A DNA stretch of 35,240 nt from Clostridiales bacterium (GCA_029267755.1 JAJUHS010000008.1:1-35240); one strand, 5' to 3'. Counted from the first letter of the stretch, positions 23,953 through 33,426 are shown. Notes: generated from the letters alone by a model not told the origin. Translations and numbers: made by a program.

Positions 23953-23983
23953 ATAGGGGCTGTCCCGGCAGGACAGCCCCTAT
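23953..23983. terminator. Bidirectional terminator between convergent genes
   Basis: A perfect 13-bp stem (23953-23965 with 23971-23983, 5-nt loop CGGCA) with core AGGGGCTGTCC lies between the GGDEF stop and the EF-G paralogue stop. T-rich sequence follows on the plus strand, and GTTTTG on the minus strand. Confidence 0.88.
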
Positions 23984-23986
23984 CAT

Positions 23987-26050
23987 TTATTCTTTTGCGG
24001 CGAGAGCCTTCGCTTCCTCGATTATCTTTGCCTGTATGTTGCCCGGAGTTTCCTCGTAACGGACAAACTCGAATGTAAAGGAACCTCTGCCCTGGGTCAT
24101 GCTTCTAAGGTCTATGGCATAGCTGCTCATCTCGGCCATGGGCACCTCGGCCTCAACAACCTGCATTCCGTCCGCTGCGGGGTTCATTCCCAGCACCCTT
24201 CCGCGGCGCTTATTAAGGTCGCCGATAACGTCTCCCATGTAGCTGTCGGGAATCGTAACGTTGAGTGTTCCTATGGGCTCCAGAATGACGGGATTGGCCT
24301 GCGGCAGTCCGGCCTTATAGGCCAGCGTCGCAGCCATCTTGAAGGCCATTTCGGACGAGTCCACCTCATGGTACGAACCGTCGACCAGCGTCGCCTTCAG
24401 GAAAACTACCGGGTATCCCGCAAGGACTCCCTCCGTTATACAATCGCGCAGTCCCTTCTCGACTGCGGGATGGAAGTTTTTGGGTACGCTTCCGCCGAAA
24501 ATATTTTCCTGGAAGGTCAGATCCTCTGTATCGCCCGGCTCGAACTCTATCCAAACATCGCCAAACTGTCCGTGGCCGCCGGACTGCTTCTTATGGCGGC
24601 CCTGAACCTTTACCTTTTTGCGGATCTTCTCGCGGTACGGTACTCTAGCCGGGCTAAGCTCCACGTCGACGCCGAACTTATTCTTCAGCTTCGAGCATAT
24701 TACGTCGAGATGTATGTCTCCGGCTCCTGAGAGAACCATCTGGTGAGTTTCAGCGTTGTTAACGACGCCGAAGGTAAGATCCTCCTCGCTCAGCCTTGCA
24801 AGGCCGGCGGCTATCTTGTCCTCCTGTCCCTTTACCTTAGGGGAAATTGCCATGGCATAGCAAGGGGCGGGGAAATCTATGCCTTTGAGTGTCACCTGGC
24901 GCTTCTGGTCGCAAAGCGTGTCTCCGGTTTTCGTATCGGAAAGCTTCGCGACCGCACCGATGTCGCCGCAGTCTATTTCCTTTACTTCGATGCTTTTCTT
25001 ACCCTGCATAACATAAATGTGACCCATTTTTTCGCTTGTTCCGGTTCTGGGATTAACAAGAGTCATATCCGCCGCAACCTTGCCGGAAACGACCTTAAAG
25101 AAGCTGAACTTGCCGTACTGGTCGGAAAGCGTCTTATAAACTATCGCGCAGGCAGGGGCGGACGGATCGCAGGCTATCTCGGTCTTGCCGTCCTCTGAAA
25201 GCTCCGCTTTGGCGTCCTTAGGCGAGGGCATAAGCCGAACGACTGCGTCGAGCAGGGTAAGCGTTCCGACGCCCGTCATGGCGTTTCCGCAGAAAACCGG
25301 GAACATCGTCAGCTCCTTCACACCCTTGCGCAGGCCGTCAACGATCTCTTCAACAGTAAACTCCTCTCCGGAGAAGTACTTGTCTATAAGCTCCTCGCTC
25401 GTTTCGGCGACGCTCTCGTTGACGGCGACGGAAAGCTTTTCGATCTTTTCTTTCATAGCCTCAGGAACGGGAATTTCAACCTTCTTGCCCTTGTCAAAGG
25501 CAAAAGCCTTTCGAACTATCAGATCATAGAGGCCGGTGACGTTGCCGGAAGAGTCCTTGACAGGAATGGTGCAGGGGCAGACAGATGTCCCGAACTTTGC
25601 GCGCAGAGCTTCATAAATGGCTTCAAAATCTCCGTTCTCCTCGTCGACTTTTGAAACGTAGAAAAACCTAGGCTTCTTTGCTGCGTCAAGCGCTTTCCAC
25701 GCTTTTTCGGTGCCGACGCTCACTCCGCCCTTCGCGGAGCAGACAATTATTCCGCTGTCTGCGACGCGAAGCGCCTCGGCGGCTTCTCCCATAAAATCAA
25801 AGTAGCCCGGTGTATCAAGTATATTCACTTTGTATTTCTCATGCTCAAGGTGCATCGTGGATAAGGAAATGGAGATCTTGCGCTTGATTTCTTCGGGGTC
25901 GTAATCGCCAACCGTATTTCCATCCACTACCTTGCCGAGTCTGTCGGTCGCTCCCTTGAGATAAAGCATGCTTTCGGCAAGGCTTGTCTTGCCGGTGCCG
26001 CCATGTCCCAAAAGGCAAATGTTGCGGATATTCTCTATCGCATAGCTCAT
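23987..26050 (-). CDS. Elongation factor G-like GTPase (EF-G2 type)
   Basis: The 687-residue protein has the full EF-G domain order. The G domain has GHGGTGKT (15-22), DTPGY, and a G4 motif SKVD in place of NKxD. Switch I is diverged (DPEEIKRKISIS rather than the RGITI type). Domains II-V follow, ending with MTQGRGSF, the usual EF-G C-terminal block. This pattern fits the accessory EF-G2-like group of Firmicutes and Actinobacteria, not the housekeeping fusA, and there are no ribosomal protein genes around it. Its exact role is not established. The ATG at 26050 has AGGAAGGGA upstream; a GTG at 26089 is rejected because it lies before that site. Monocistronic. Confidence 0.88.
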   Translation of the reverse strand: MSYAIENIRNICLLGHGGTGKTSLAESMLYLKGATDRLGKVVDGNTVGDYDPEEIKRKISISLSTMHLEHEKYKVNILDTPGYFDFMGEAAEALRVADSGIIVCSAKGGVSVGTEKAWKALDAAKKPRFFYVSKVDEENGDFEAIYEALRAKFGTSVCPCTIPVKDSSGNVTGLYDLIVRKAFAFDKGKKVEIPVPEAMKEKIEKLSVAVNESVAETSEELIDKYFSGEEFTVEEIVDGLRKGVKELTMFPVFCGNAMTGVGTLTLLDAVVRLMPSPKDAKAELSEDGKTEIACDPSAPACAIVYKTLSDQYGKFSFFKVVSGKVAADMTLVNPRTGTSEKMGHIYVMQGKKSIEVKEIDCGDIGAVAKLSDTKTGDTLCDQKRQVTLKGIDFPAPCYAMAISPKVKGQEDKIAAGLARLSEEDLTFGVVNNAETHQMVLSGAGDIHLDVICSKLKNKFGVDVELSPARVPYREKIRKKVKVQGRHKKQSGGHGQFGDVWIEFEPGDTEDLTFQENIFGGSVPKNFHPAVEKGLRDCITEGVLAGYPVVFLKATLVDGSYHEVDSSEMAFKMAATLAYKAGLPQANPVILEPIGTLNVTIPDSYMGDVIGDLNKRRGRVLGMNPAADGMQVVEAEVPMAEMSSYAIDLRSMTQGRGSFTFEFVRYEETPGNIQAKIIEEAKALAAKE

Positions 26051-26109
26051 TTTAACAATTCCCTTCCTTATGGTATAAGTACTACACACTCTTGTATGCT
26101 GACTTTTTG

Positions 26110-26138
26110 ATTATACAGCAGCGAATTATTAATTTCAA
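26110..26138 (-). promoter_or_regulatory. Promoter of the EF-G-like gene
   Basis: On the minus strand TTGAAA (26138-26133) and TATAAT (26115-26110) are separated by 17 bases. The leader to the ATG at 26050 is about 53 bases. Confidence 0.82.
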
Positions 26139-26202
26139 CAAATATTTTGTTTTAAATTGTCAGCTTTAAGGCACTTTTCCCAGTAAATGATCAACACGAG
26201 GC

Positions 26203-26240
26203 AAAAATCTCCGGCAGGCTATAGCCTGCCGGAGATTTTT
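26203..26240 (-). terminator. Strong terminator of the metK-to-membrane-protein operon
   Basis: A 17-bp perfect stem (26240-26224 with 26219-26203, loop TATA) with core CTCCGGCAGGC ends in a T run on the minus strand. It lies 22 bases past the stop of the 26263-28551 gene. Confidence 0.93.
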
Positions 26241-26262
26241 TGTATGTTTGCCTTCTTAATTC

Positions 26263-28551
26263 TCAATACCTGCCGACGATTTTCTTCAAGAAAAAGGTTG
26301 GCAGAAGCCACGCGAACATATATGTCAGCGTATTTGTAGCGGTAGCCGCGCTGAAAGCGCCCTTGAAGCATAGATAGAACATCAGGAGAACTCCGAACAA
26401 GGTGCCTATCACTGAGATCACTGTCCCGATTACGACAGTAGTTTGAAGGCTCCTCCCCCCCAGAATAACATGGGTATAGGGAGCAAGCCCCTCTCTGAAT
26501 ATCAGAGCAGAGGGCTGTTTCTTTACTTCCGGGGCCTCGGAAAGCTTGTACCTTTCAGAAAATGAAAGTATTTCGATTTCATCCATGCGATTTGGAGGAA
26601 GCTTGAACTTCTGCTTGAGCAGCATGGTCGTTATGTTAAAGTCGCGCACGGCGAAAAGCGTCAGCATCTTGCGCGACAAAAGCGCCGAAAGGGCATTCTG
26701 TACAGAGTTCGTGGGGTTGTAATTGATAATGAAAACGCCGGACAGCTCCCCATTTATAGCGCAGAAAATCGCGTTCTTAATGTTCATGTTCTCCTGGAGA
26801 CGTATGCCCATCAGGTTCATAAAGCCCCATGAACCTATAAGGACCCGGTCGTTGGCTACTGTTCCGGAGATTCCTCCGCCTTCGTAAAACGAAAAGTCCC
26901 GCACGTCCGAGACGAGGCACCTCTGGTTTTTAAGCAGCTCGGCGAAAACATCCGCGAGTCCCGAATCGGATGCGATTATCAAGCTGCCTGTACATGTAAG
27001 AACCTTCTCCCTAGACGATCCGCCGAGTATATTTACACCACCGATTGCAATGGTTCCCGTCGGGAAAAGATCGCCTTCCCTGACGACCGTACCTATCGCG
27101 TTTCCTATATCACAAGCGCCCTGCCATCCGGCTATCGCAGCTCCGACATCCGAAAGGCGTCCGGCAAGCACTCTGAAAGGCTGTCCAAAAATCAGCAAAA
27201 GCGAAAATGGAGCGGATATGGAAGCCATAGCCGCGAAGCTGCGAAAAAACATATGCGGGCGTCCCCGAGCCAGCGAAGCTACGAGTGAAAGTACGATAAC
27301 CGCGACAAGCAGTATAGGCGTCACGATTGAAAAAGCCTTTTCCGGCAAGTTCGGCTTATGGCTTTTCGTCATAAACCCCTTCGCATCGCCCTTCATTTTA
27401 TAGAGCACCGAACCGCCTTCCACGCGCTTGTACTCGGCGGTTACGCAGTACATCTCCGAAACCTTTGAGGCCGAGCGGAACGAAAGCATATATCCGCGTG
27501 CAGTCTTATACGCGCCTATGAGCGCAAAAAGCATGGAACATGCCGCAACCGCACAGAACGGCGCGCCCTGTTCACTCGATTTCGTAACTATAATCCACAC
27601 GGCGTCGGCAATTGCGGCCACGCAGGATACCATAACCAGAGTTTCCGCATTTGCCTTAAGACGGACAAGATCGCGCAGTCCAGCCCTTATAATATCGAAG
27701 CCTGAAATTGCAACCAGCAGCTCCAGCCCGAGAACCACAGCGGCGGCAATCACAAAGTTGCCGGTCAGGATTCCCGAAAGGGGCAGGTTGTATTCCCACG
27801 CAAAAGCCGCGTAAAGCAAAGGTATGCACGCAAGCCCAGCCACAATGCTGCGATACCTGAGCGAGTGAGCCTTTGCCGCGTAAGCCTTATAAATATCCTT
27901 AAGCTCGGGTTCGTTTTCGGGGATTGCCTCGTCCTCTCCCAACTCATAATCCTCTTGCGGCTCAATATATTCCCTGTATTCATTTTTGTCATCGTTTTCT
28001 TCCTCTGGTTCTCCCGAATCGCCGTCTTCCGCAGCGCTGTCGTATTCTTCGCCGTTCCCATGTTTTTTCCGGAAAAGACCTCCGAATAAACCCCTGCGCT
28101 TTGATGTAACGTCGGCTTCCCCGTCCTCCTTGTCGTCCAGCGAGTCATCAGCATATTCGTTTTCGTCCGCCCCGTCCTGAGAAATCTCGTCCGTAAAAGC
28201 GGGCCGCTTCTGAACTTCACGGAGAAATACAAGGTTAGGCAGCGCCGTATATGTTTTTCCGTCCCCGCCGCCATCCTTTTTCTTTATTTCGTCAAAAATT
28301 CCGCGCCACTCGTTTTCCTTTTCCCCGGCGCTGTCATATTCCTTTACGACGAGCTCCCGTTCCTCCTGCTGCTCCGGCTCGGTCTTGCCGTTCGCTTCGT
28401 TTATTATCTCCTCGGTGCGTCTATGCAGCTCGTCGGATGGCATCTTTTTCTCTCCCGCTATAAAAGCGTCTCCCTTTACTTCGGCGAGAATGTCTTCAAG
28501 CGTAAAATTTTCTTCCTGCTCCTGCGCCGTCTTATTGTTTTCGTCAGACAT
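26263..28551 (-). CDS. Large membrane protein, probable catalytically dead P1B-type ATPase homologue
   Basis: The 762-residue protein has an acidic, low-complexity N-terminal region (1-225) and eight predicted membrane helices in a 4+2+2 order (about 234-252, 264-283, 303-323, 331-349; 405-427, 436-457; 703-726, 736-755). That is the layout of heavy-metal P1B ATPases. The helix-6 metal motif CPC position reads SAPFSLLL (446-453). The phosphorylation motif DKTGT is replaced by LFPTGT (495-500). The stretch 556-640 resembles the nucleotide-binding and phosphorylation domains (GISGTV, GELSGVFIINYNP), but TGD reads AVRD and GDGxND is absent. No ATP-driven transport is expected; a regulatory, scaffold or sensing role is possible. 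Last gene of the metK operon. The P-ATPase relation is an inference from pattern, not from a search. Confidence 0.62.
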   Translation of the reverse strand: MSDENNKTAQEQEENFTLEDILAEVKGDAFIAGEKKMPSDELHRRTEEIINEANGKTEPEQQEERELVVKEYDSAGEKENEWRGIFDEIKKKDGGGDGKTYTALPNLVFLREVQKRPAFTDEISQDGADENEYADDSLDDKEDGEADVTSKRRGLFGGLFRKKHGNGEEYDSAAEDGDSGEPEEENDDKNEYREYIEPQEDYELGEDEAIPENEPELKDIYKAYAAKAHSLRYRSIVAGLACIPLLYAAFAWEYNLPLSGILTGNFVIAAAVVLGLELLVAISGFDIIRAGLRDLVRLKANAETLVMVSCVAAIADAVWIIVTKSSEQGAPFCAVAACSMLFALIGAYKTARGYMLSFRSASKVSEMYCVTAEYKRVEGGSVLYKMKGDAKGFMTKSHKPNLPEKAFSIVTPILLVAVIVLSLVASLARGRPHMFFRSFAAMASISAPFSLLLIFGQPFRVLAGRLSDVGAAIAGWQGACDIGNAIGTVVREGDLFPTGTIAIGGVNILGGSSREKVLTCTGSLIIASDSGLADVFAELLKNQRCLVSDVRDFSFYEGGGISGTVANDRVLIGSWGFMNLMGIRLQENMNIKNAIFCAINGELSGVFIINYNPTNSVQNALSALLSRKMLTLFAVRDFNITTMLLKQKFKLPPNRMDEIEILSFSERYKLSEAPEVKKQPSALIFREGLAPYTHVILGGRSLQTTVVIGTVISVIGTLFGVLLMFYLCFKGAFSAATATNTLTYMFAWLLPTFFLKKIVGRY

Positions 28552-28588
28552 ACAGCGCTCCCCTTTGCATCAGTAAAATTGTTTCAAT

Positions 28589-29338
28589 TTATCCTTTTCT
28601 CTGTCTTACGGCCTCATAAATCAGTATTGCGGCCGAGGCTGAGGCATTGAGCGACGAGACCTTCCCGAACATCGGTATACTGACCCTGAAGTCGCAGTTT
28701 TCGGAAACGAGGCGGCTCATGCCCTCTCCCTCGGAACCTATTACTATGGCCGATGCCCCGGTAAAGTCGGCGTCCCATAACCTTGTTTTCCCGTCCGCGG
28801 CGGTTCCGAACACCCATACGCCGGCCTTCTGCAGCTCCTTTATCGCCGCCGTAATGTTCGCCACCCTTGAAACCGCAATGTGCTCCACGGCGCCGGCCGA
28901 GGTTTTCGCCACTATCGGGGTCACGCCCGCGCTCCGCCGCTTCGGTATTATAACGCCGTGCGCCCCCGCACACTCCGCAGTTCTGATGACCGCCCCAAGA
29001 TTGTGCGGATCCGATATCTCGTCACAGATTACAATAAGAGGTTTTTCTCCTCTCTCCTCCGCGATTTTCAATATATCCCCGACAGATACATATTCCCTCA
29101 CCGCCGCAAGCGCGATGACGCCCTGATGCGAATGCGTCACACTCATAAAATCGAGTTTCTGCCTCGCGGCCTCGACGACGACCACACCCTTTTCGCGCGC
29201 TTTTGATGCGATGTGTCCGAGAGTCGCGTCGGTCTCGCCCTTTGCTATATATATCTTATCGATAGGACGCCCCGCGCGCAACGCCTCGATTACCGCGTTT
29301 CTGCCCTCGATGACACCTTCGCGCCTTTCTTCAGTCAT
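28589..29338 (-). CDS. rlmB: 23S rRNA (guanosine-2'-O-)-methyltransferase, SpoU/TrmH family
   Basis: The 249-residue protein has an N-terminal SpoU substrate-binding domain (GRNAVIEALRAG) and a C-terminal SPOUT knot with the three motifs NLGAVIRTAE, IVIGSEGEGMS and SIPMFGKVSSLNASASA. It would transfer a methyl group from S-adenosylmethionine to a ribose 2'-OH in 23S rRNA (Gm2251 in E. coli numbering). The ATG at 29338 has GGGAGG at 5-nt spacing; an open frame continuing upstream to 29509 is inside the neighbour's coding end and is not used. Sharing an operon with metK, the maker of its cofactor, is suggestive but may be chance. Confidence 0.9.
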   Translation of the reverse strand: MTEERREGVIEGRNAVIEALRAGRPIDKIYIAKGETDATLGHIASKAREKGVVVVEAARQKLDFMSVTHSHQGVIALAAVREYVSVGDILKIAEERGEKPLIVICDEISDPHNLGAVIRTAECAGAHGVIIPKRRSAGVTPIVAKTSAGAVEHIAVSRVANITAAIKELQKAGVWVFGTAADGKTRLWDADFTGASAIVIGSEGEGMSRLVSENCDFRVSIPMFGKVSSLNASASAAILIYEAVRQRKG

Positions 29339-29378
29339 ATAATCCTCCCATGCGCCAGCGCTGTATAAAAAGTAAAAT

Positions 29379-30902
29379 TTAAGCCTGCGTTTCTGTTCCG
29401 GCGGAGCGATTTGCTTCTCCCGCAGCGAGCCTGACCGCTGAAATCGTAACGCTGACAACCGCCCAGAAAATAAGCATGACCCTTGGGTAAAACCAAACAT
29501 AGTCGACAAGCCCGAAAATAAGCGCGCCGATTATTCCCGCGACACCCGCGAGTATAACATTTCTGAGATCCGCGGGACAGCGGCCGTCTATTATCCATGC
29601 GCTTGACCTCTTAAACCAGTTTGAAACCGATCCGAGGAACGAAACAAGCCCAAGAATGCCCATCTCAACCCATATCTGCATAAAGGTGTTATGGCTGTGA
29701 ATAAACTTATATCCGTTTGAATAGTACGAATAGCAGTTGGCGGTTTTCTGCACCACGTCGGTACCTAGCCCTATGCCCAGCCCCCAGTTGTCCGCAATCA
29801 GCTTTATTGCGGAATTGTAGGTGTATGCGCGGCTTGAAATCGACGAGTCGCCCTTAACTATCGAAAGCAGCCGGTAGTAAACCGAATCCGGCAGGACGGG
29901 AATCATGACTATTCCGAGAACGAGGAATACCGGAATAAGCTTCCAGTTCAGAAACAGTACAAACAGCGCAAAAATAGCCGCGAACGCCATATAGCCCGCT
30001 CGCGAATAAGTGGCCGCCATGGCTACTATGCAGCCGCCCAGAACGAGAAGCGCCAGTATTTTCCCCAGCGTCTCCTTTTCGTTGGCGATCATCACAGCGA
30101 CAAATGGAGTGAGCATGGTCAGAAGCTCCGCGAAGCCGTTCGGATTCTCAAAGAACGAGTAGACGCGCCCCGGCATATTCTTGTTAACCGTGGTGTCTAC
30201 CTGCCAGAGCACGACCTTCACACCCACCTTTGCCTGGTAACAGCCGTAGGCGACCGCAATAGCGAAACCCGCGAGCATCGCGATAAGGAAGAAGTTCAGC
30301 TGCTTTCTGTCCGTAATTGTGCTGACTATTATAAGAGTCATAATCATACAGGTAAGGTGGAATGCAAGAAACCTCAGGCTTAGCGAGCGGCTGTCCGACG
30401 TAAGGAACGAAATAACCGCAAAAACGGCGAAGGCCGCGATATACGGGCCTATCTCCCCGATGCTGAAGCCGCGTCCGCGCTTTCTCATAGCATAAACAAG
30501 GAAAAGGCAGGCAAGAGCAAGGGCTCCGAGAAGGCTATACATATTATTCCAGTATTTCTGCGGAATAATAAGCACGGCGGCCAGAAAAAGCCCCGAAAGC
30601 AGGCCGAGGTTATCCGAAAGCTTCGATAGCAGGCCGAAAAGCAGGCTGCTGTCAAATGCTCTGGGAAAGCGCCTGTACAGCGCTCCGAACATTCTCGGCA
30701 GTAGGTTTACTATCCAGTCAAGCACCTTATAGCCATAGCTTTCACGCCAGGCAATGTCTATGCAGCTTTCGTGCGGTATTCTCAATATGAATGATTTCGG
30801 CTTTCTGATAAGCGACGCCACTATGCCGGCTATGAAGCTCTCCGTAATGAGCAGCCATAACCGCCGTGAAAAGCTCATGCCGTTTTCAGAGGCTATGTTC
30901 AA
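29379..30902 (-). CDS. O-antigen ligase / polysaccharide polymerase-like membrane protein
   Basis: The 507-residue protein has about ten to twelve predicted membrane helices and the Wzy_C-type signatures: ENPNGFAELL, TYSRAGYMAF, and the loop HSHNTFMQIWVEMGILGL. Family members join or polymerise lipid-linked glycans outside the membrane. The first ~95 residues before the multi-helix core are long for the family. The TTG at 30902 has AAAGGA about 10 bases upstream; an ATG eight codons later lacks a ribosome site, so the start is moderately sure. It follows a family 2 glycosyltransferase, supporting a role in cell-surface polysaccharide. The acceptor cannot be read from the sequence. Confidence 0.85.
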   Translation of the reverse strand: MNIASENGMSFSRRLWLLITESFIAGIVASLIRKPKSFILRIPHESCIDIAWRESYGYKVLDWIVNLLPRMFGALYRRFPRAFDSSLLFGLLSKLSDNLGLLSGLFLAAVLIIPQKYWNNMYSLLGALALACLFLVYAMRKRGRGFSIGEIGPYIAAFAVFAVISFLTSDSRSLSLRFLAFHLTCMIMTLIIVSTITDRKQLNFFLIAMLAGFAIAVAYGCYQAKVGVKVVLWQVDTTVNKNMPGRVYSFFENPNGFAELLTMLTPFVAVMIANEKETLGKILALLVLGGCIVAMAATYSRAGYMAFAAIFALFVLFLNWKLIPVFLVLGIVMIPVLPDSVYYRLLSIVKGDSSISSRAYTYNSAIKLIADNWGLGIGLGTDVVQKTANCYSYYSNGYKFIHSHNTFMQIWVEMGILGLVSFLGSVSNWFKRSSAWIIDGRCPADLRNVILAGVAGIIGALIFGLVDYVWFYPRVMLIFWAVVSVTISAVRLAAGEANRSAGTETQA

Positions 30903-30948
30903 TTGCTACCAATCCTTTCGATGGGGAAAATAGAAGTTGCGGGTATTA

Positions 30949-31965
30949 TTACCTGCTCCTGTTTTTTATAGCGTAAAGCAGGGTAAGTAATGTGTATTGT
31001 TTTGCGGCTATCAGGTCGATTACCATCTTCTTGCGACGTCCCGCCCCCTGCGGCTTTCCCGAAGCGATTGCGGACCTAAACGGCTCCTTCTTGCAAAGTG
31101 CAATTATGTTTCTTCGCTTCTGTAAAGAGGAAATGTCGTTTCCGGGAGCGTATTCGTTACCGACGGCGATAAGGAGCCCTGCCCACAGGGTCGAATTCTC
31201 CCAGCCGTCTATGCCCTGAATATCGAATCGCTGGACAAGAGCGCGCTTGGAGTCAAAGAACCTGAGGAAGGTTTCCTCATAGCTTTTAAGATATCTCTTT
31301 GTTACGGATGCGGGATTCTGAAAGTAGTGATACAGGGGCTCCCGCACCGAAACCAGCTTCCTTGAACAGCAGAGGTACTCAAGCAGGAACATCTCGTCCT
31401 CAAGGTACGCGCCCGAAAAGCTTATGCCGTTTTCGACGATAACCGAACGGCTGAAAAGGTAGCGCCATACGAAGCCGTTCAAAGCCTTTTCACTTGTCCG
31501 GTCCCTGAGCATGGGCCGGACGACCTTGTCCATAATCTCGTCCTTTTCATACGCTCCCGCCGGCAGGAAATAGTCAATCTGTACCTTGCCGCCGTCCGGA
31601 TAATGATCCCAGTTGGAGCAGCCCGCGATATCTGCATCGTATGCCCTGAGGGCGCCGACCATCTTCTTGCAGAAATCGCTGTCGATATAGTCGTCGCTGT
31701 CAAGGAAGAGGATATATCTTCCCTGCGCGATGCCGATGCCGGCGTTTCGCGCGGCGCTGACTCCGCCGTTTTTCTGATGTATTACGCGGACTCTGGGATC
31801 CATGGCCGCATATTCGTCGCAGATTTCGCCGCTTCTGTCGGGCGAGCCGTCGTCTATCAGAATAACCTCAAGATCGCCGCTTGACTGGGAAAGTGCGGAA
31901 TCCACACAGGTTCTTAGTAAATTCTCCGCCTTATAGACGGGCACAATAATGCTTACTGTCGGCAT
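30949..31965 (-). CDS. Family 2 glycosyltransferase
   Basis: The 338-residue protein begins with the GT-A fold: VSIIVPVYKAENLLRTCVDS, VILIDDGSPDRSGEICDEY, NGGVSAARNAGI and the DXD-type LFLDSDDYID. These are hallmark blocks of inverting GT2 enzymes that use nucleotide sugars. No membrane helix is apparent, so it acts at the cytoplasmic face. The start is the ATG at 31965 with GAAAGG upstream; a GTG at 31983 is too close to that site. It lies 24 bases after metK and 46 bases before the O-antigen ligase-like gene. Sugar donor and acceptor are unknown. Confidence 0.9.
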   Translation of the reverse strand: MPTVSIIVPVYKAENLLRTCVDSALSQSSGDLEVILIDDGSPDRSGEICDEYAAMDPRVRVIHQKNGGVSAARNAGIGIAQGRYILFLDSDDYIDSDFCKKMVGALRAYDADIAGCSNWDHYPDGGKVQIDYFLPAGAYEKDEIMDKVVRPMLRDRTSEKALNGFVWRYLFSRSVIVENGISFSGAYLEDEMFLLEYLCCSRKLVSVREPLYHYFQNPASVTKRYLKSYEETFLRFFDSKRALVQRFDIQGIDGWENSTLWAGLLIAVGNEYAPGNDISSLQKRRNIIALCKKEPFRSAIASGKPQGAGRRKKMVIDLIAAKQYTLLTLLYAIKNRSR

Positions 31966-31989
31966 TTGTAAATACCTTTCCACTTACAC

Positions 31990-33171
31990 TTACAGGTAAC
32001 TTCTCAGTTTTTCGGCCATATCGGTCTTTTCCCATGGGAGCTCTATATCCGTCCTGCCAAAGTGTCCGTATGCGGCTGTCTGCCTGTATATCGGGCGCAA
32101 AAGGTCAAGGTACGAAATAATCTTTGCTGGGCGAAGGTCAAAATTATCCCTGACTATCTCGGCAATGCGCTCGTCCGGCAAAGCGCCGGTACCCCTTGTA
32201 TCAACGAAAACTGAAACGGGGCGGGCGACGCCGATCGCGTAGGACACCTCTATCTGGCACTGTCTTGCAAGACCTGCCGCAACGATGTTCTTCGCCACAT
32301 AGCGCATCATGTATGCCGCACTGCGATCCACCTTTGTCGGGTCCTTGCCCGAGAACGATCCGCCGCCATGGGCCGCGCGTCCTCCGTAGGTATCGACGAT
32401 TATCTTCCTTCCCGTAAGTCCGGAGTCGCCCACTGGGCCTCCTATAACAAACCTTCCTGTCGGGTTGACATAGATCTTAGTATTTTTGTCTATCATGGAC
32501 TCGGGTATAACAGGCTTTATCACGGTGTCAAAAACCGCCTCGCGCAGTTCCCTGATGCCGATTTCCGGGTCGTGCTGAGTCGATACGACTATGGCATCGC
32601 AACGTACCGCCCTGTCATTTTCGTCATACTCGACCGAAACCTGGGTCTTTCCGTCGGGGCGGAGGAAGGAAAGCTCACCGCTCTTTCTGACTGTCGCAAG
32701 CCTCCTTGAAAGGGCGTGCGCCATGGAAATAGACGCAGGCATAAGCTCCGGAGTTTCGTCACAGGCGAAGCCGAACATCATGCCCTGATCTCCGGCACCT
32801 GTCTTGTCGGCGGCGTCGTCAGCCTTTTCCCTGTACTCAAAGGAATTGTCAACGCCGAGAGCAATATCAGGGCTCTGCTCGTGTATCGTCGTAAGCACGG
32901 CGCAAGAGTTGCCGTCAAAGCCGTACTCCGGCTTGTTATATCCGATGCTTCTCACTGTCTCTCGGACGATTTCGGGGATGTCCGCGTAGCAGCTCGTCGT
33001 TATTTCTCCCATAACGAGAGCCATTCCCGTTGTAACTATCGTTTCGCAGGCCACTCTGGCGTTTTTGTCCTGAGCTATTATAGCGTCAAGCACCGCGTCC
33101 GAAATCTGGTCGCACATCTTATCGGGATGTCCTTCGGTAACGGACTCTGATGTAAAAACTTTGTTGAACAT
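31990..33171 (-). CDS. metK: S-adenosylmethionine synthetase
   Basis: The 393-residue enzyme makes S-adenosylmethionine from methionine and ATP. It has [13 protein letters not shown] at the N-terminus, [16 protein letters not shown] (ATP-binding hexapeptide region), and [19 protein letters not shown] (P-loop-like block, with Ser where GGGAFSGKD is common). Length is standard. The start is the ATG at 33171 with AGGAG at 8-nt spacing; a GTG at 33180 overlaps that site. It heads a five-gene operon. No SAM riboswitch was seen upstream. Confidence 0.97.
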   Translation of the reverse strand: MFNKVFTSESVTEGHPDKMCDQISDAVLDAIIAQDKNARVACETIVTTGMALVMGEITTSCYADIPEIVRETVRSIGYNKPEYGFDGNSCAVLTTIHEQSPDIALGVDNSFEYREKADDAADKTGAGDQGMMFGFACDETPELMPASISMAHALSRRLATVRKSGELSFLRPDGKTQVSVEYDENDRAVRCDAIVVSTQHDPEIGIRELREAVFDTVIKPVIPESMIDKNTKIYVNPTGRFVIGGPVGDSGLTGRKIIVDTYGGRAAHGGGSFSGKDPTKVDRSAAYMMRYVAKNIVAAGLARQCQIEVSYAIGVARPVSVFVDTRGTGALPDERIAEIVRDNFDLRPAKIISYLDLLRPIYRQTAAYGHFGRTDIELPWEKTDMAEKLRSYL

Positions 33172-33262
33172 ATAATTCACTCCTGTTTTGCAATTATAGT
33201 TGTTATATATACTTATTATCGTAATATCATATAGTTTTTAATAACAAGAAATATATTGATAT

Positions 33263-33271
33263 ATTATAGCA
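33263..33271 (-). promoter_or_regulatory. Extended -10 promoter of the metK operon
   Basis: On the minus strand TGC-TATAAT (33271-33263) is an extended -10; the -35 (TTTAAG at 17 bases) is poor. The leader would be about 85 bases, AT-rich, with no strong structure. Confidence 0.7.
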
Positions 33272-33334
33272 CATGAATATTATCACTTAAAGACAAAATT
33301 CTTTTTTTTAGTCTCTTTTTCGCTCAAAATACAA

Positions 33335-33364
33335 TTGGACAAGAATATCCGCCTTTGATATAAT
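33335..33364 (+). promoter_or_regulatory. Promoter of the rhomboid-like gene
   Basis: TTGGAC (33335-33340) and TATAAT (33359-33364) are 18 bases apart, about 60 bases before the TTG start. It diverges from the metK promoter. The rest of the 33172-33426 gap is AT-rich with no gene recognised. Confidence 0.75.
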
Positions 33365-33426
33365 CGGTTAGAGTACAAACTGATTTGCATTCTCTCTTAT
33401 TCACAATCAAATCTGGAGGCGATTCC

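Noticed and set aside
23987-26050. Housekeeping fusA or tetracycline-resistance protein
   Set aside because: Switch I and G4 are diverged from fusA, no rps/tuf context is present, and no Tet(M)-specific pattern was recognised.
33172-33262. SAM riboswitch upstream of metK
   Set aside because: The leader is about 85 AT-rich bases without the conserved helices or a terminator stem.
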